Assembly: GCA_964614415.1 (NCBI GenBank)
Contig: CAZTLE010000141.1
Location: 1 to 11,036 of the forward strand
Length of the DNA: 11,036 bases
Direction: 5' to 3'
From: CAZTLE01 sp964614415
GTDB lineage: Bacteria > Bacteroidota > Bacteroidia > Flavobacteriales > Flavobacteriaceae
Below, piece after piece: positions 1 through 6,051 of this stretch. The notes under the pieces were generated by a model. That model ran no database searches. It was not told the DNA's origin and saw nothing but the letters and a program-made list of their open reading frames with translations. Numbering within the stretch: the first letter of the stretch is position 1; every line of letters begins with the position of its first letter. The translations under genes were made by a program, and so were the position numbers.

Positions 1-1471
1 TAACCCATTTTTTGTGCTCCATGAACCATTTGGTTCGCACAGATGGAAAGCCTTTCGTTAAAAAGGCCGCTATAAAAGGATGCGTGTGTAACGTAATCTT
101 TTTATAGTCTTTTTTGAAGAGTCTTTTCAGGTCTTCGGTAATCTTGTCTACCAATACGATCGGTGCTTCAATCTCGCCACCTTCCCCGTTGCTGGGGTCT
201 TCTTCGCGAGTTTTTATATTCATCTCCGGTCGTACGCGTTGACGTGTAATTTGTACCAGGCCAAATTTACTCGGGGGTAATATCTTATGCTTGGCCCTGT
301 CATCCTTCATCTCCTCACGAAGGTGGTTGTACAGTTTTTTTCGGTTGTTGGCATTGGACATATCGATAAAATCGATCACCACAATACCTCCCATATCGCG
401 AAGGCGAAGCTGACGTGCTACCTCGGTAGCAGCGATCAGGTTTACCTCCAGTGCCGTGTCTTCCTGGGATTTTGACTTATTACTCCGGTTACCACTATTC
501 ACGTCGATGACGTGCATGGCTTCGGTATGTTCAATTACCAGGTAGGCTCCTTTACTGCCGGATACGGTCTTTCCGAATGAAGTTTTAATTTGTCGTTCGA
601 TCCCAAACTTTTCATAGATGGGAACTTTCGAATCATAAAACTTAACGATATTCTCTTTTTTGGGTGCAATTTCCTGCACGTAATCTTGTATTTGCAAGAA
701 GAGGGTCTCATCGTCAATATGAATGGCGGTGAAATCGTCATTGAAAACATCACGAATTATGGATGTTCCCCTGCTTAACTCGCTCAGCACCTTAGATGGG
801 TGGTGCGCCCCCCGTAGCTTTTTACACATCGCTATCCAGCGATCTTTGAGATTCTGAAGATCTCTATCCAGTTCTGCTACTTTTTTGCCCTTGGCTACAG
901 TTCGTATGATCACCCCGAACCCTTTCGGTTTTATACTTGTGATCAAGCGCTTCAACCTGTCTTTCTCCTCCCGGGACTCTATTTTCTGAGAAACAGAAAC
1001 CCTGTCGGAAAAAGGAACCAGAACGATATAACGCCCAGCTATGGAAAGCTCGGAGCTAATACGAGGTCCTTTGGTGGAAATAGGCTCTTTTACGATCTGA
1101 ACCAGAATGGATTGATTCGACTTCAAGGCACTGTTAACGCCTCCGTTCTTGTCAATCTCCTTTTCAAATGGGAAATTTTTTAGAGAGAAATCTCTAAGTT
1201 TACCTGTGCTTACACGTTTCACGAATTTTAAAAGGGAAAGTACTTTAGGACCCAGGTCATGATAATGCAAAAAGGCATCTTTTTCATAACCTACATTAAC
1301 GAATGCGGCATTTAAGCCTGGAACCGTTTTTCGGATTTTGGCAAGATATACGTCGCCTACCGAAAACTTGTTGTTCTCTTCCTCCTTGTGTAATTCGATT
1401 AGTTTTCCATCTTTTAAAAGGGCAAAATCAACTTCCTGTGAACTGGATCTTACAAATAATTCATAGCTCAC
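1..1471 (-). CDS. rng: Ribonuclease G/E family endoribonuclease, 3' end outside the window
   Basis: Single-strand-specific endoribonuclease of the RNase E/G family, expected to act in rRNA maturation and mRNA decay in the cytoplasm. The frame is open from a GTG at 1471 to the window edge, giving 490 codons; from memory flavobacterial homologues are about 515 residues, so only a short C-terminal tail is missing. The N-terminal part (about residues 30-130) is the S1-like RNA-binding region. The two catalytic Asp motifs are visible: HVIDVNSGNRSNKSK, and GGIVVIDFIDMSN about 45 residues later. The Cys-x-x-Cys zinc-link motif of the E. coli enzymes is absent; the region after RQRVRPEMNIKTREEDP has no cysteine. 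GTG is chosen because an in-frame TGA lies six bases upstream and because it gives the usual family N-terminus length (xxxELxxRSSS). An out-of-frame ATG (1476-1478) opens a five-codon ORF overlapping the start. The gene follows HU and the 29-residue protein, separated by a long structured leader. Confidence 0.95.
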   Translation of the reverse strand, partial: MSYELFVRSSSQEVDFALLKDGKLIELHKEEENNKFSVGDVYLAKIRKTVPGLNAAFVNVGYEKDAFLHYHDLGPKVLSLLKFVKRVSTGKLRDFSLKNFPFEKEIDKNGGVNSALKSNQSILVQIVKEPISTKGPRISSELSIAGRYIVLVPFSDRVSVSQKIESREEKDRLKRLITSIKPKGFGVIIRTVAKGKKVAELDRDLQNLKDRWIAMCKKLRGAHHPSKVLSELSRGTSIIRDVFNDDFTAIHIDDETLFLQIQDYVQEIAPKKENIVKFYDSKVPIYEKFGIERQIKTSFGKTVSGSKGAYLVIEHTEAMHVIDVNSGNRSNKSKSQEDTALEVNLIAATEVARQLRLRDMGGIVVIDFIDMSNANNRKKLYNHLREEMKDDRAKHKILPPSKFGLVQITRQRVRPEMNIKTREEDPSNGEGGEIEAPIVLVDKITEDLKRLFKKDYKKITLHTHPFIAAFLTKGFPSVRTKWFMEHKKWV

Positions 1472-1486
1472 GGTTCATTAATTTTT

Positions 1487-1533
1487 ATCCCGCCTCGTAA
1501 TAATTACTCGTAATAATTAGAGGACTGCGGGAT
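1487..1533 (-). promoter_or_regulatory. Hairpin with tandem repeat just upstream of the rng start
   Basis: ATCCCGC (minus strand, 1533-1527) pairs with GCGGGAT (1493-1487). After a four-base bulge, CTC (1522-1520) pairs with GAG (1496-1494), giving a ten-pair stem that encloses A/T-rich repeats. The foot of the stem is 15 bases from the GTG start, close enough to affect ribosome access or to be an RNase target. The pairing is visible directly; the regulatory role is inferred. Confidence 0.5.
1494..1519. repeat. Perfect 13-bp tandem duplication in the rng leader
   Basis: The unit CTCGTAATAATTA occurs twice head to tail on the plus strand (1494-1506 and 1507-1519) with no mismatch. It forms the loop and upper stem of the hairpin preceding rng. 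Two copies are too few for a CRISPR or satellite; a recent replication-slippage duplication is the simplest reading. Confidence 0.85.
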
Positions 1534-1730
1534 GGATTAAACAATATTTTATCACAGGTTTTATCTCGAAGTACGCTGTATTCGGTCGCTTTCAAAACAG
1601 CAGCACTTCAAGTGGTTAAACCCGAAGAAACTATCGGATGCTACCCGATAATCTCAATTTCAAAGAACTTTAAATGATGTTTCCCAAGGGTTCCAAAAGC
1701 GGAGGCACCATTGGGAAACCTATGTAAACG

Positions 1731-1756
1731 AAAAAAGTAGTGCGAAACTACTTTTT
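1731..1756 (-). terminator. Intrinsic terminator overlapping the end of the 29-residue gene
   Basis: A perfect 10-bp stem pairs 1747-1756 with 1732-1741, with a five-base loop at 1742-1746. On the minus strand the 3' arm ends in a run of six T (1736-1731). The 5' arm is made of the last Lys codons and part of the stop codon of the upstream gene, so terminator and coding sequence share bases. On the plus strand the same hairpin is followed by T-rich sequence, so weak activity in that direction is possible. Confidence 0.75.
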
Positions 1757-1837
1757 CTTGTGACGATTAGCGCGTCTTCTTTTCTTACGCTTGTGCGTTG
1801 CTACCTTATGTCTTTTTCTTTTTTTACCGCTAGGCAT
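1748..1837 (-). CDS. 29-residue highly basic conserved flavobacterial protein
   Basis: This tiny gene starts at ATG (1837) and stops at TAG (1748). The product begins MPSGKKRKRHKVATHKRKK and ends ANRHKKK; about 60 percent of residues are Lys, Arg or His and there are no acidic residues. I recognise the MPSGKKRKRHK start as a recurrent short protein in Bacteroidota genomes, usually unnamed. Its composition resembles the small basic ribosomal proteins (Thx, L34, L36), so rRNA binding is the most plausible role, but this is inference. It lies 90 nt downstream of HU on the same strand with no promoter box of its own that I can see, and a terminator is built into its last codons, so it is probably the last gene of an HU transcript. 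Positions 1838-1927 hold no gene, only a GTTTGCAAAC palindrome at 1901-1910 and a CCTGCCTGCC motif after the HU stop. Confidence 0.8.
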   Translation of the reverse strand: MPSGKKRKRHKVATHKRKKRRRANRHKKK

Positions 1838-1927
1838 ATGTAACGTTGTTTATTTGCTTGCCTCCACGTTAACACCTTTTTACCCTACTCATGAGGAGCG
1901 GTTTGCAAACGGTGGCAGGCAGGTTAT

Positions 1928-2221
1928 TTAATCTTCTATTTCGACATTGGCCTTAACACCTTCTACGAATACCTTGGCAGGCTTGAACGCAGGGATATTG
2001 TGAGCAGGAATTTTGATAGTTGTGTTCTTAGAAATATTTCTTCCGGTTTTCTCTGCTCTTCTTTTTATAATGAAACTTCCGAAACCTCTTAGATATACGT
2101 TGTCTCCACTCTCAAGCGAGTTCTTTACCTCGTCCATGAAGGATTCAACGGTAGCTTGTACATCACCTTTTTCCATTCCTAGTTTTTCCGAAATTTTAGC
2201 TACTATATCTGCTTTAGTCAT
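1928..2221 (-). CDS. hup: HU family nucleoid DNA-binding protein
   Basis: Histone-like protein of 97 residues (usual length about 90-100) that bends and compacts DNA as a dimer. Residues 1-45 form the helical dimerisation part (MTKADIVAKISEKLG). RGFGSF at 45-50 is the conserved turn leading into the beta-arm, and residues 52-82 form the DNA-embracing arm, including IPAHNIPAFKPAK. At the arm tip the usual Arg-Asn-Pro reads Arg-Asn-Ile (61-63), so the Pro that intercalates into DNA in classic HU/IHF is missing; from memory this is common in flavobacterial homologues. The gene is divergent from mutY, has its own promoter, and probably shares a transcript with the downstream 29-residue gene. HU subfamily cannot be decided from sequence alone. 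Confidence 0.96.
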   Translation of the reverse strand: MTKADIVAKISEKLGMEKGDVQATVESFMDEVKNSLESGDNVYLRGFGSFIIKRRAEKTGRNISKNTTIKIPAHNIPAFKPAKVFVEGVKANVEIED

Positions 2222-2226
2222 GCTAT

Positions 2227-2259
2227 TTGGGTTTTAATTAATTGTTATGAATAGGTTTA
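2227..2259 (+). promoter_or_regulatory. Candidate mutY promoter
   Basis: TTG at 2227-2229 is followed, after 22 bases, by TAGGTTTA at 2252-2259, which matches seven of eight bases of the Bacteroidota -7 box TAnnTTTG. Spacing is within the usual 17-23. It lies inside the leader of the divergent HU gene and is weaker than the HU promoter. Confidence 0.35.
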
Positions 2260-2272
2260 ATTTTCAAGACGG

Positions 2273-2304
2273 CAAATATAAGGATTTTAAAATCAAATAT
2301 TCAA
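2273..2304 (-). promoter_or_regulatory. HU gene promoter, Bacteroidota sigma-A type
   Basis: On the minus strand TATATTTG (2280-2273) is a perfect TAnnTTTG box. TTG at 2304-2302 lies 21 bases upstream, inside the known 17-23 range. Transcription should begin near 2267, giving a leader of about 45 nt with no Shine-Dalgarno sequence, which is normal for this phylum. Confidence 0.7.
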
Positions 2305-2332
2305 ATGGTAAACCATTAAAATATAAATAGAT

Positions 2333-3418
2333 ATGGGCTATTTTTATCAAATGCCAAAAATAAGTCCGCTTTTTTCTAAGAATCTCATTTCGTGGTATTT
2401 ACAAAATAAACGAGAACTTCCCTGGCGACAAACTTCCGATCCCTACCGCATTTGGCTCTCCGAGATCATGCTCCAGCAAACACGAGTGGCTCAAGGGCTG
2501 CCTTATTACGAAAAGTTCGTCGCCGCCTTTCCCACGGTCAAAGATTTGGCGTCAGCCACCGAGGAACGTGTCCTCAAGCTCTGGCAGGGTCTGGGCTACT
2601 ACTCCAGAGCGCGCAATCTTCATGCTACGGCACAATATGTGGCCTTCCAGTTGGACGGAGTTTTTCCCAATACCTATAAAGGTTTGCTTGCACTTAAAGG
2701 AGTAGGTGATTACACGGCCAGCGCAATTGCATCCATATGTTTCTCGGAGCCGTGTGCTGTGGTCGACGGGAATGTGTTTCGCGTACTTTCCAGGGTGTTT
2801 GGCGTAGAAACTCCTATCAATAGTACCCGGGGCATAAAGGAATTCAAAGAACTCGCTCAGGCTGTATTGGATGTGGAGCAACCGGGAGTTTTCAATCAGG
2901 CGATCATGGAGTTCGGAGCGAGGTATTGCGTGCCGCAAAACCCGGATTGCCTCAACTGTATTTTTGCCGATACCTGTGTCGCCCTTCAGAAAGGCAAAGT
3001 ATCCGAACTTCCGGTCAAGCCGAAGAAAACAAAGGTCAGGAAGCGTTATTTCAATTACCTGGTGGTCGTGTCTCAGGACGGGCGGACGTTGTTAACCCAA
3101 CGGAAAGGAAAGGGCATTTGGCAAAACCTGTATGAGTTTCCGCTAATAGAAACGAGTGAAGACACAGACGCCTCTTCGGTAGCAAATGTGATCCACCCGG
3201 ATAATGCCATTTTGAAAGAAGCGCTGGAGGCACCTGTATTGTATAATGAGGAACCCGTCGTTCACAAGCTTTCCCACCAACATTTGTACACCCGATTTTG
3301 GATTGTGACCACCGGAAACCTCAATGGATTGGGCGTCCCGTTCTCCCGGATTGACGAGTATGCCGTCCCTGTTTTGATAAGCAACTTTATTTCAGAGTTT
3401 TCGGGTTTCAAAGAGTGA
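2333..3418 (+). CDS. mutY: Adenine DNA glycosylase MutY
   Basis: Base-excision repair glycosylase that removes adenine mispaired with 8-oxoguanine. From the first ATG it is 361 residues, a normal MutY length. Visible elements are the catalytic Glu44 in WLSEIMLQQTRV, the helix-hairpin-helix LKGVGDYTA (121-129) followed by the HhH-GPD Asp145 in VVDGNVFRV, and the 4Fe-4S loop with Cys199, Cys206, Cys209 and Cys215 (spacing 6, 2, 5). The C-terminal NUDIX-like 8-oxoG recognition domain spans about 240-355 and includes HKLSHQHL (311-318). A second in-frame ATG at 2351 would drop six residues (MGYFYQ) and is an equally plausible start. It is divergent from HU and lies 63 bp upstream of ssb. Confidence 0.97.
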   Translation: MGYFYQMPKISPLFSKNLISWYLQNKRELPWRQTSDPYRIWLSEIMLQQTRVAQGLPYYEKFVAAFPTVKDLASATEERVLKLWQGLGYYSRARNLHATAQYVAFQLDGVFPNTYKGLLALKGVGDYTASAIASICFSEPCAVVDGNVFRVLSRVFGVETPINSTRGIKEFKELAQAVLDVEQPGVFNQAIMEFGARYCVPQNPDCLNCIFADTCVALQKGKVSELPVKPKKTKVRKRYFNYLVVVSQDGRTLLTQRKGKGIWQNLYEFPLIETSEDTDASSVANVIHPDNAILKEALEAPVLYNEEPVVHKLSHQHLYTRFWIVTTGNLNGLGVPFSRIDEYAVPVLISNFISEFSGFKE

Positions 3419-3447
3419 AAAATTACCTATCTTTAAATTACAAACCA

Positions 3448-3455
3448 TACCTTTG
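3448..3455 (+). promoter_or_regulatory. Candidate -7 box for the ssb-gldE-gldD operon
   Basis: TACCTTTG matches TAnnTTTG exactly and lies 26 bases before the ssb ATG. No TTG is present at the usual distance upstream, so the -33 element is degenerate or absent. This would give a very short leader. Confidence 0.45.
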
Positions 3456-3481
3456 TATTTCTATTTTAATTTCTGAAAATC

Positions 3482-3946
3482 ATGAGTGGAACCTTGAACA
3501 AAGTAATGCTAATTGGCCATACCGGAGACGAAGTAAAGATGCATTATTTTGAAGGCGGAGGAAGTATAGGAAGATTTCCATTGGCCACGAACGAAACGTA
3601 CACAAACCGTACTACGGGAGAGCGCGTTTCCAACACCGAGTGGCACAATATTGTCGTTCGGAATAAGGCTGCGGAAATCTGCGAAAAATACCTTAAAAAA
3701 GGCGATAAGGTTTACATAGAAGGGCGCATTAAAACGCGAAAGTGGCAGGACGAAAGTGGAAATGAAAGGTACAGTACCGAAATTCAGTGTACCGATTTCA
3801 CGTTTCTTACTCCCAAAGCTGAAAGCATGGGAGCGCAACAAGGAGCACCATCCGGTACTCCACAGTCATCACAACCTGCGGCATCCAAGCCCATTACACC
3901 CCAGGTGGAAGATCCCATTGGAGACGATGACGATCTCCCCTTCTAG
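3482..3946 (+). CDS. ssb: Single-stranded DNA-binding protein
   Basis: Binds and protects single-stranded DNA during replication, recombination and repair, and recruits partners through its C-terminal tail. The protein has 154 residues. The OB fold covers about 1-110 (MSGTLNKVMLIG, then TEWHNIVV, then GDKVYIEGRIKTRKW, with aromatic residues including Trp54 and Trp88). A Gln/Ser/Pro-rich linker occupies about 115-142. The acidic tip DDDDLPF is the canonical protein-interaction motif. The ATG at 3482 gives the normal N-terminus. gldE begins 21 bases after the TAG stop, in the same reading frame. Confidence 0.97.
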   Translation: MSGTLNKVMLIGHTGDEVKMHYFEGGGSIGRFPLATNETYTNRTTGERVSNTEWHNIVVRNKAAEICEKYLKKGDKVYIEGRIKTRKWQDESGNERYSTEIQCTDFTFLTPKAESMGAQQGAPSGTPQSSQPAASKPITPQVEDPIGDDDDLPF

Positions 3947-3967
3947 TGTGTAACTAAAGACAACACT

Positions 3968-5296
3968 TTGGATATAGAGCCTCCCAGTTTATTGTTATTC
4001 ACGTTAGCTAGCGCTACCCACGTTCTCGGTATTGTTGTTTTACTATTGCTGTTGCTCTGCTCGGCACTGATCTCAGGAGCTGAAGTGGCTTTCTTTTCTC
4101 TTACGTCGGCCGATCTTGCTCCGGATAGCAAAATGCCCGAATCTCGCAAAAAGCGTATCGTGGCAAGACTGTTGTCTCGTCCCAAGAAGTTACTGGCGAC
4201 CATACTCGTTGCCAACAACACGATCAACATCGCCATTGTATTGCTCTTTGAATCACTAAGCGATCGCTGGTTTGCCGGGATGGACTACGACATCCCCGTC
4301 CTTGGCTGGTCTCTGGACCTGGTCTTTATTTTGAAGATTGTCGTAGCGACCTTCCTTATTCTTTTATTCGGAGAGATCCTTCCAAAGATCTATGCACAAA
4401 GAAACCGTCATAGCTTTTCCTTGTTCATGGCATATCCGCTTAGGGTTTTGGATGCTCTTTTCTCCTGGATCACGCTTCCTATGCGAAACACCACCCTGTT
4501 CATGGAACGCCGACTGGGAAAGCAAAAGTCCAATTTGAGTGTGGATCAGTTGTCACAGGCATTGGAATTGACCTCCGCCGAGGATACCACCCAGGAGGAG
4601 CAGAAAATACTTCAGGGGATTGTTACTTTCGGAAATACCGATACCAAACAGGTAATGAAACCACGTATGGATATCTTTGCGCTCAATGAGGCTTCCAGCT
4701 ACAAGGACATTATCCCGGAGATCATCTCGCATGGCTACTCTCGAATTCCCGTGTACGAAGACAGCATAGATAATATTACCGGAATTCTCTACGTAAAGGA
4801 TCTCATTCCTTACCTGGATCGTAAGACTTTCGATTGGGCATCGTTAAAAAGAGATGCCTATTTCGTGCCTGAGAACAAAAAACTCGATGATCTGCTCAAT
4901 GAGTTCAAGGATATGAAAATGCACCTGGCTATTGTGGTGGATGAATACGGGGGTACCAGCGGACTCATTTCCCTGGAAGATATTATCGAGGAGATCGTGG
5001 GGGAGATCAGTGACGAATTCGATGATGATGACCTGATCTTTTCCAAGTTGGACGACAGTACATTCGTGTTTGAAGGAAAAACACCACTCAAGGACTTTTA
5101 CAAAGTAATTCAACTGGAAGATCCGCAGTTGTTTGAAGATGTGAAAGGGGAGGCTGAAACACTCGCAGGATTCCTTCTGGAGATTTCCAGGGGATTTCCG
5201 AAGAAGAATGAAATACTAACTTTCCACAACTATTCGTTTACCATTGAAGCCTTTGAGAACAAACGGATCAAGCAAATAAAACTTTCTATTCTGTAG
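3968..5296 (+). CDS. gldE: Gliding motility-associated membrane protein GldE
   Basis: Inner-membrane protein of the CorC/HlyC-like (CNNM DUF21 plus CBS) family, 442 residues. The DUF21 part (about 15-190) has hydrophobic segments at about 18-36, 76-97, 115-138 and 152-172, including the SGAEVAFFSLT signature. A CBS pair follows at about 225-345 (VMKPRMDIF; GYSRIPVYEDSIDNITGILYVKDL; VVDEYGGTSGLISLEDIIEEIVGEI). An acidic stretch (DEFDDDD) precedes a C-terminal CorC_HlyC domain at about 358-442. In Flavobacterium johnsoniae gldE lies beside gldD and has been linked to gliding. The start is TTG at 3968: there is no ATG or GTG between the ssb stop and the first helix, and it yields the expected MD-x-x-PPS N-terminus. 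One base separates its stop from gldD. The family is related to metal-ion efflux proteins; the transport activity of GldE is not established. Confidence 0.93.
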   Translation: MDIEPPSLLLFTLASATHVLGIVVLLLLLLCSALISGAEVAFFSLTSADLAPDSKMPESRKKRIVARLLSRPKKLLATILVANNTINIAIVLLFESLSDRWFAGMDYDIPVLGWSLDLVFILKIVVATFLILLFGEILPKIYAQRNRHSFSLFMAYPLRVLDALFSWITLPMRNTTLFMERRLGKQKSNLSVDQLSQALELTSAEDTTQEEQKILQGIVTFGNTDTKQVMKPRMDIFALNEASSYKDIIPEIISHGYSRIPVYEDSIDNITGILYVKDLIPYLDRKTFDWASLKRDAYFVPENKKLDDLLNEFKDMKMHLAIVVDEYGGTSGLISLEDIIEEIVGEISDEFDDDDLIFSKLDDSTFVFEGKTPLKDFYKVIQLEDPQLFEDVKGEAETLAGFLLEISRGFPKKNEILTFHNYSFTIEAFENKRIKQIKLSIL

Positions 5297-5297
5297 T

Positions 5298-5849
5298 ATG
5301 CGATTTTTAGTAGGTATGATACTTGTGTTGTTGTTAGCCTCCTGCAGACAGGAGGTGCGCGTAAAGCCGGCGGCTATGTTGCGCCTGGATTATCCGGCTC
5401 CCGTATACAAAGAAGCGGTTTCAGATTGCCCCTATGAATTCGTAAAAAACTCGGAAGCCACTTTAGAACCGAAAGAAAACTGCTGGATGAACCTTCATTA
5501 CGGTAGAATGAAAGCGACTGTGTATCTCACCTATCGACCAATTGCCAATAACAATCTCGATTCACTCCTTTACGACGCTCAGAAACTCACCTACGATCAC
5601 ACCATCAAGGCCGACGCTATTTTCGAGCAACCCCGGGTTGATTCCGTCAACCGGGTTTATGGAATGTTCTATATGATCGACGGTAACGCAGCGACTCAGT
5701 CACAGTTCTATGTAACAGACAGTGTGAATCACTTTGTTACAGGATCGCTCTATTTTGAATCCAAACCCAATTTCGATTCTATCTATCCGGCCGTGGTCTA
5801 CTTGCGGGAGGACATCCGACGGATTATGGAGACAATTTCCTGGAAGTAG
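5298..5849 (+). CDS. gldD: Gliding motility lipoprotein GldD
   Basis: Lipoprotein of 183 residues known to be needed for gliding in F. johnsoniae. The N-terminus is a type II signal peptide: MRF, a hydrophobic core, and lipobox LASC with the lipidated Cys at 16. The residues after Cys (RQEVR) do not resemble the acidic surface-export signal described for Bacteroidota lipoproteins, so periplasmic orientation is inferred. The body includes LDYPAPVYKEA, LHYGRMKATVYLTYRPI, and a C-terminal FDSIYPAVVYLREDIRRIMET typical of the family. It follows gldE after one base, so translational coupling is likely. Its stop codon lies in the loop of a 13-bp perfect inverted repeat. Confidence 0.93.
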   Translation: MRFLVGMILVLLLASCRQEVRVKPAAMLRLDYPAPVYKEAVSDCPYEFVKNSEATLEPKENCWMNLHYGRMKATVYLTYRPIANNNLDSLLYDAQKLTYDHTIKADAIFEQPRVDSVNRVYGMFYMIDGNAATQSQFYVTDSVNHFVTGSLYFESKPNFDSIYPAVVYLREDIRRIMETISWK

Positions 5850-5864
5850 AACTTCCAGGAAATT
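5834..5864 (+). repeat. 13-bp perfect inverted repeat centred on the gldD stop
   Basis: AATTTCCTGGAAG (5834-5846) pairs perfectly with CTTCCAGGAAATT (5852-5864). The loop TAGAA contains the gldD stop codon. No T-run follows, so it is not a canonical intrinsic terminator; it could stabilise the mRNA 3' end, attenuate transcription, or mark the boundary of the adjacent repeat element. Confidence 0.7.
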
Positions 5865-6023
5865 CCAAATTCCAAATCTCAAATTCCAAAATACAAATGC
5901 CCGGTCTTTGCGATCCGCGCAAGGCGGAGAAGCAAACTGCCATTTGAAACCGACTGCGTCGGTCGCTAGCTCCCTCGTAGTATCATATCAGTTTTGAAAT
6001 TTATAATTTGTCATTTGGAATTT
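5860..6023. repeat. Intergenic repeat element with inverted A/T-rich ends
   Basis: The left end AAATTCCAAAT (5860-5870) is the exact reverse complement of ATTTGGAATTT (6013-6023). The similarity extends imperfectly inward over about 30 bases (AAAT, then AAATTYC at matching spacing). The left end also carries short direct repeats of AAATTCC. The interior is less A/T-rich and holds small hairpins: TTGCG/CGCAA at 5908-5922 and ACCGAC/GTCGGT at 5949-5963. No convincing gene is present. It resembles small non-autonomous dispersed repeats; no target-site duplication is evident, so insertion is not proven. Confidence 0.45.
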
Positions 6024-6034
6024 ACCTAAATTTG
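6008..6034 (+). promoter_or_regulatory. Candidate promoter of the EamA transporter gene
   Basis: TAAATTTG (6027-6034) is a perfect TAnnTTTG box 17 bases before the ATG at 6052. TTG at 6008-6010 is 16 bases upstream, one short of the usual range. The TTG falls in the right end of the repeat element. The leader would be only about ten bases. Confidence 0.45.
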
Positions 6035-6051
6035 ATTTTTAGAAATGGCCC

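Larger units (their letters stand above)
1472..1730 (-). promoter_or_regulatory. Long structured spacer, probable rng leader
   Basis: This non-coding stretch of about 260 bases lies between the terminator of the basic-peptide gene and the rng start. Three inverted repeats are visible in the direction of rng transcription. The first pairs 1711-1719 with 1679-1687 (nine perfect pairs, plus imperfect internal pairing). The second pairs 1645-1650 with 1632-1637 (TATCGG/CCGATA). The third lies just before the start codon and is listed separately. I found no perfect TAnnTTTG box; weak candidates are TAGGTTTC near 1720 and GTTCTTTG near 1665. rng may therefore have a non-canonical promoter or depend on read-through from HU. 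Leader-mediated autoregulation is known for E. coli rne; applying it here is inference. Confidence 0.5.

Noticed and set aside
287..1500. Plus-strand ORFs of 60-70 codons (e.g. 287-475, 590-778, 1303-1500)
   Set aside because: They are antisense to the clearly conserved RNase G frame and show no family features.
2013..2237. 74-codon plus-strand ORF opposite HU
   Set aside because: Shadow of the HU coding sequence; hydrophobic composition arises from the antisense of Lys/Glu codons.
2552..2938. 128-codon minus-strand ORF within mutY
   Set aside because: Overlaps the HhH and catalytic region of MutY, which explains the sequence fully.
5834..5864. gldD hairpin as a normal intrinsic terminator
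   Set aside because: No run of T follows the stem; the sequence after it is CCAAATTCC.
5734..5997. 87-codon plus-strand ORF covering the end of gldD and the repeat spacer
   Set aside because: Begins inside gldD in another frame and runs through repeat sequence; no domain or codon pattern supports it.
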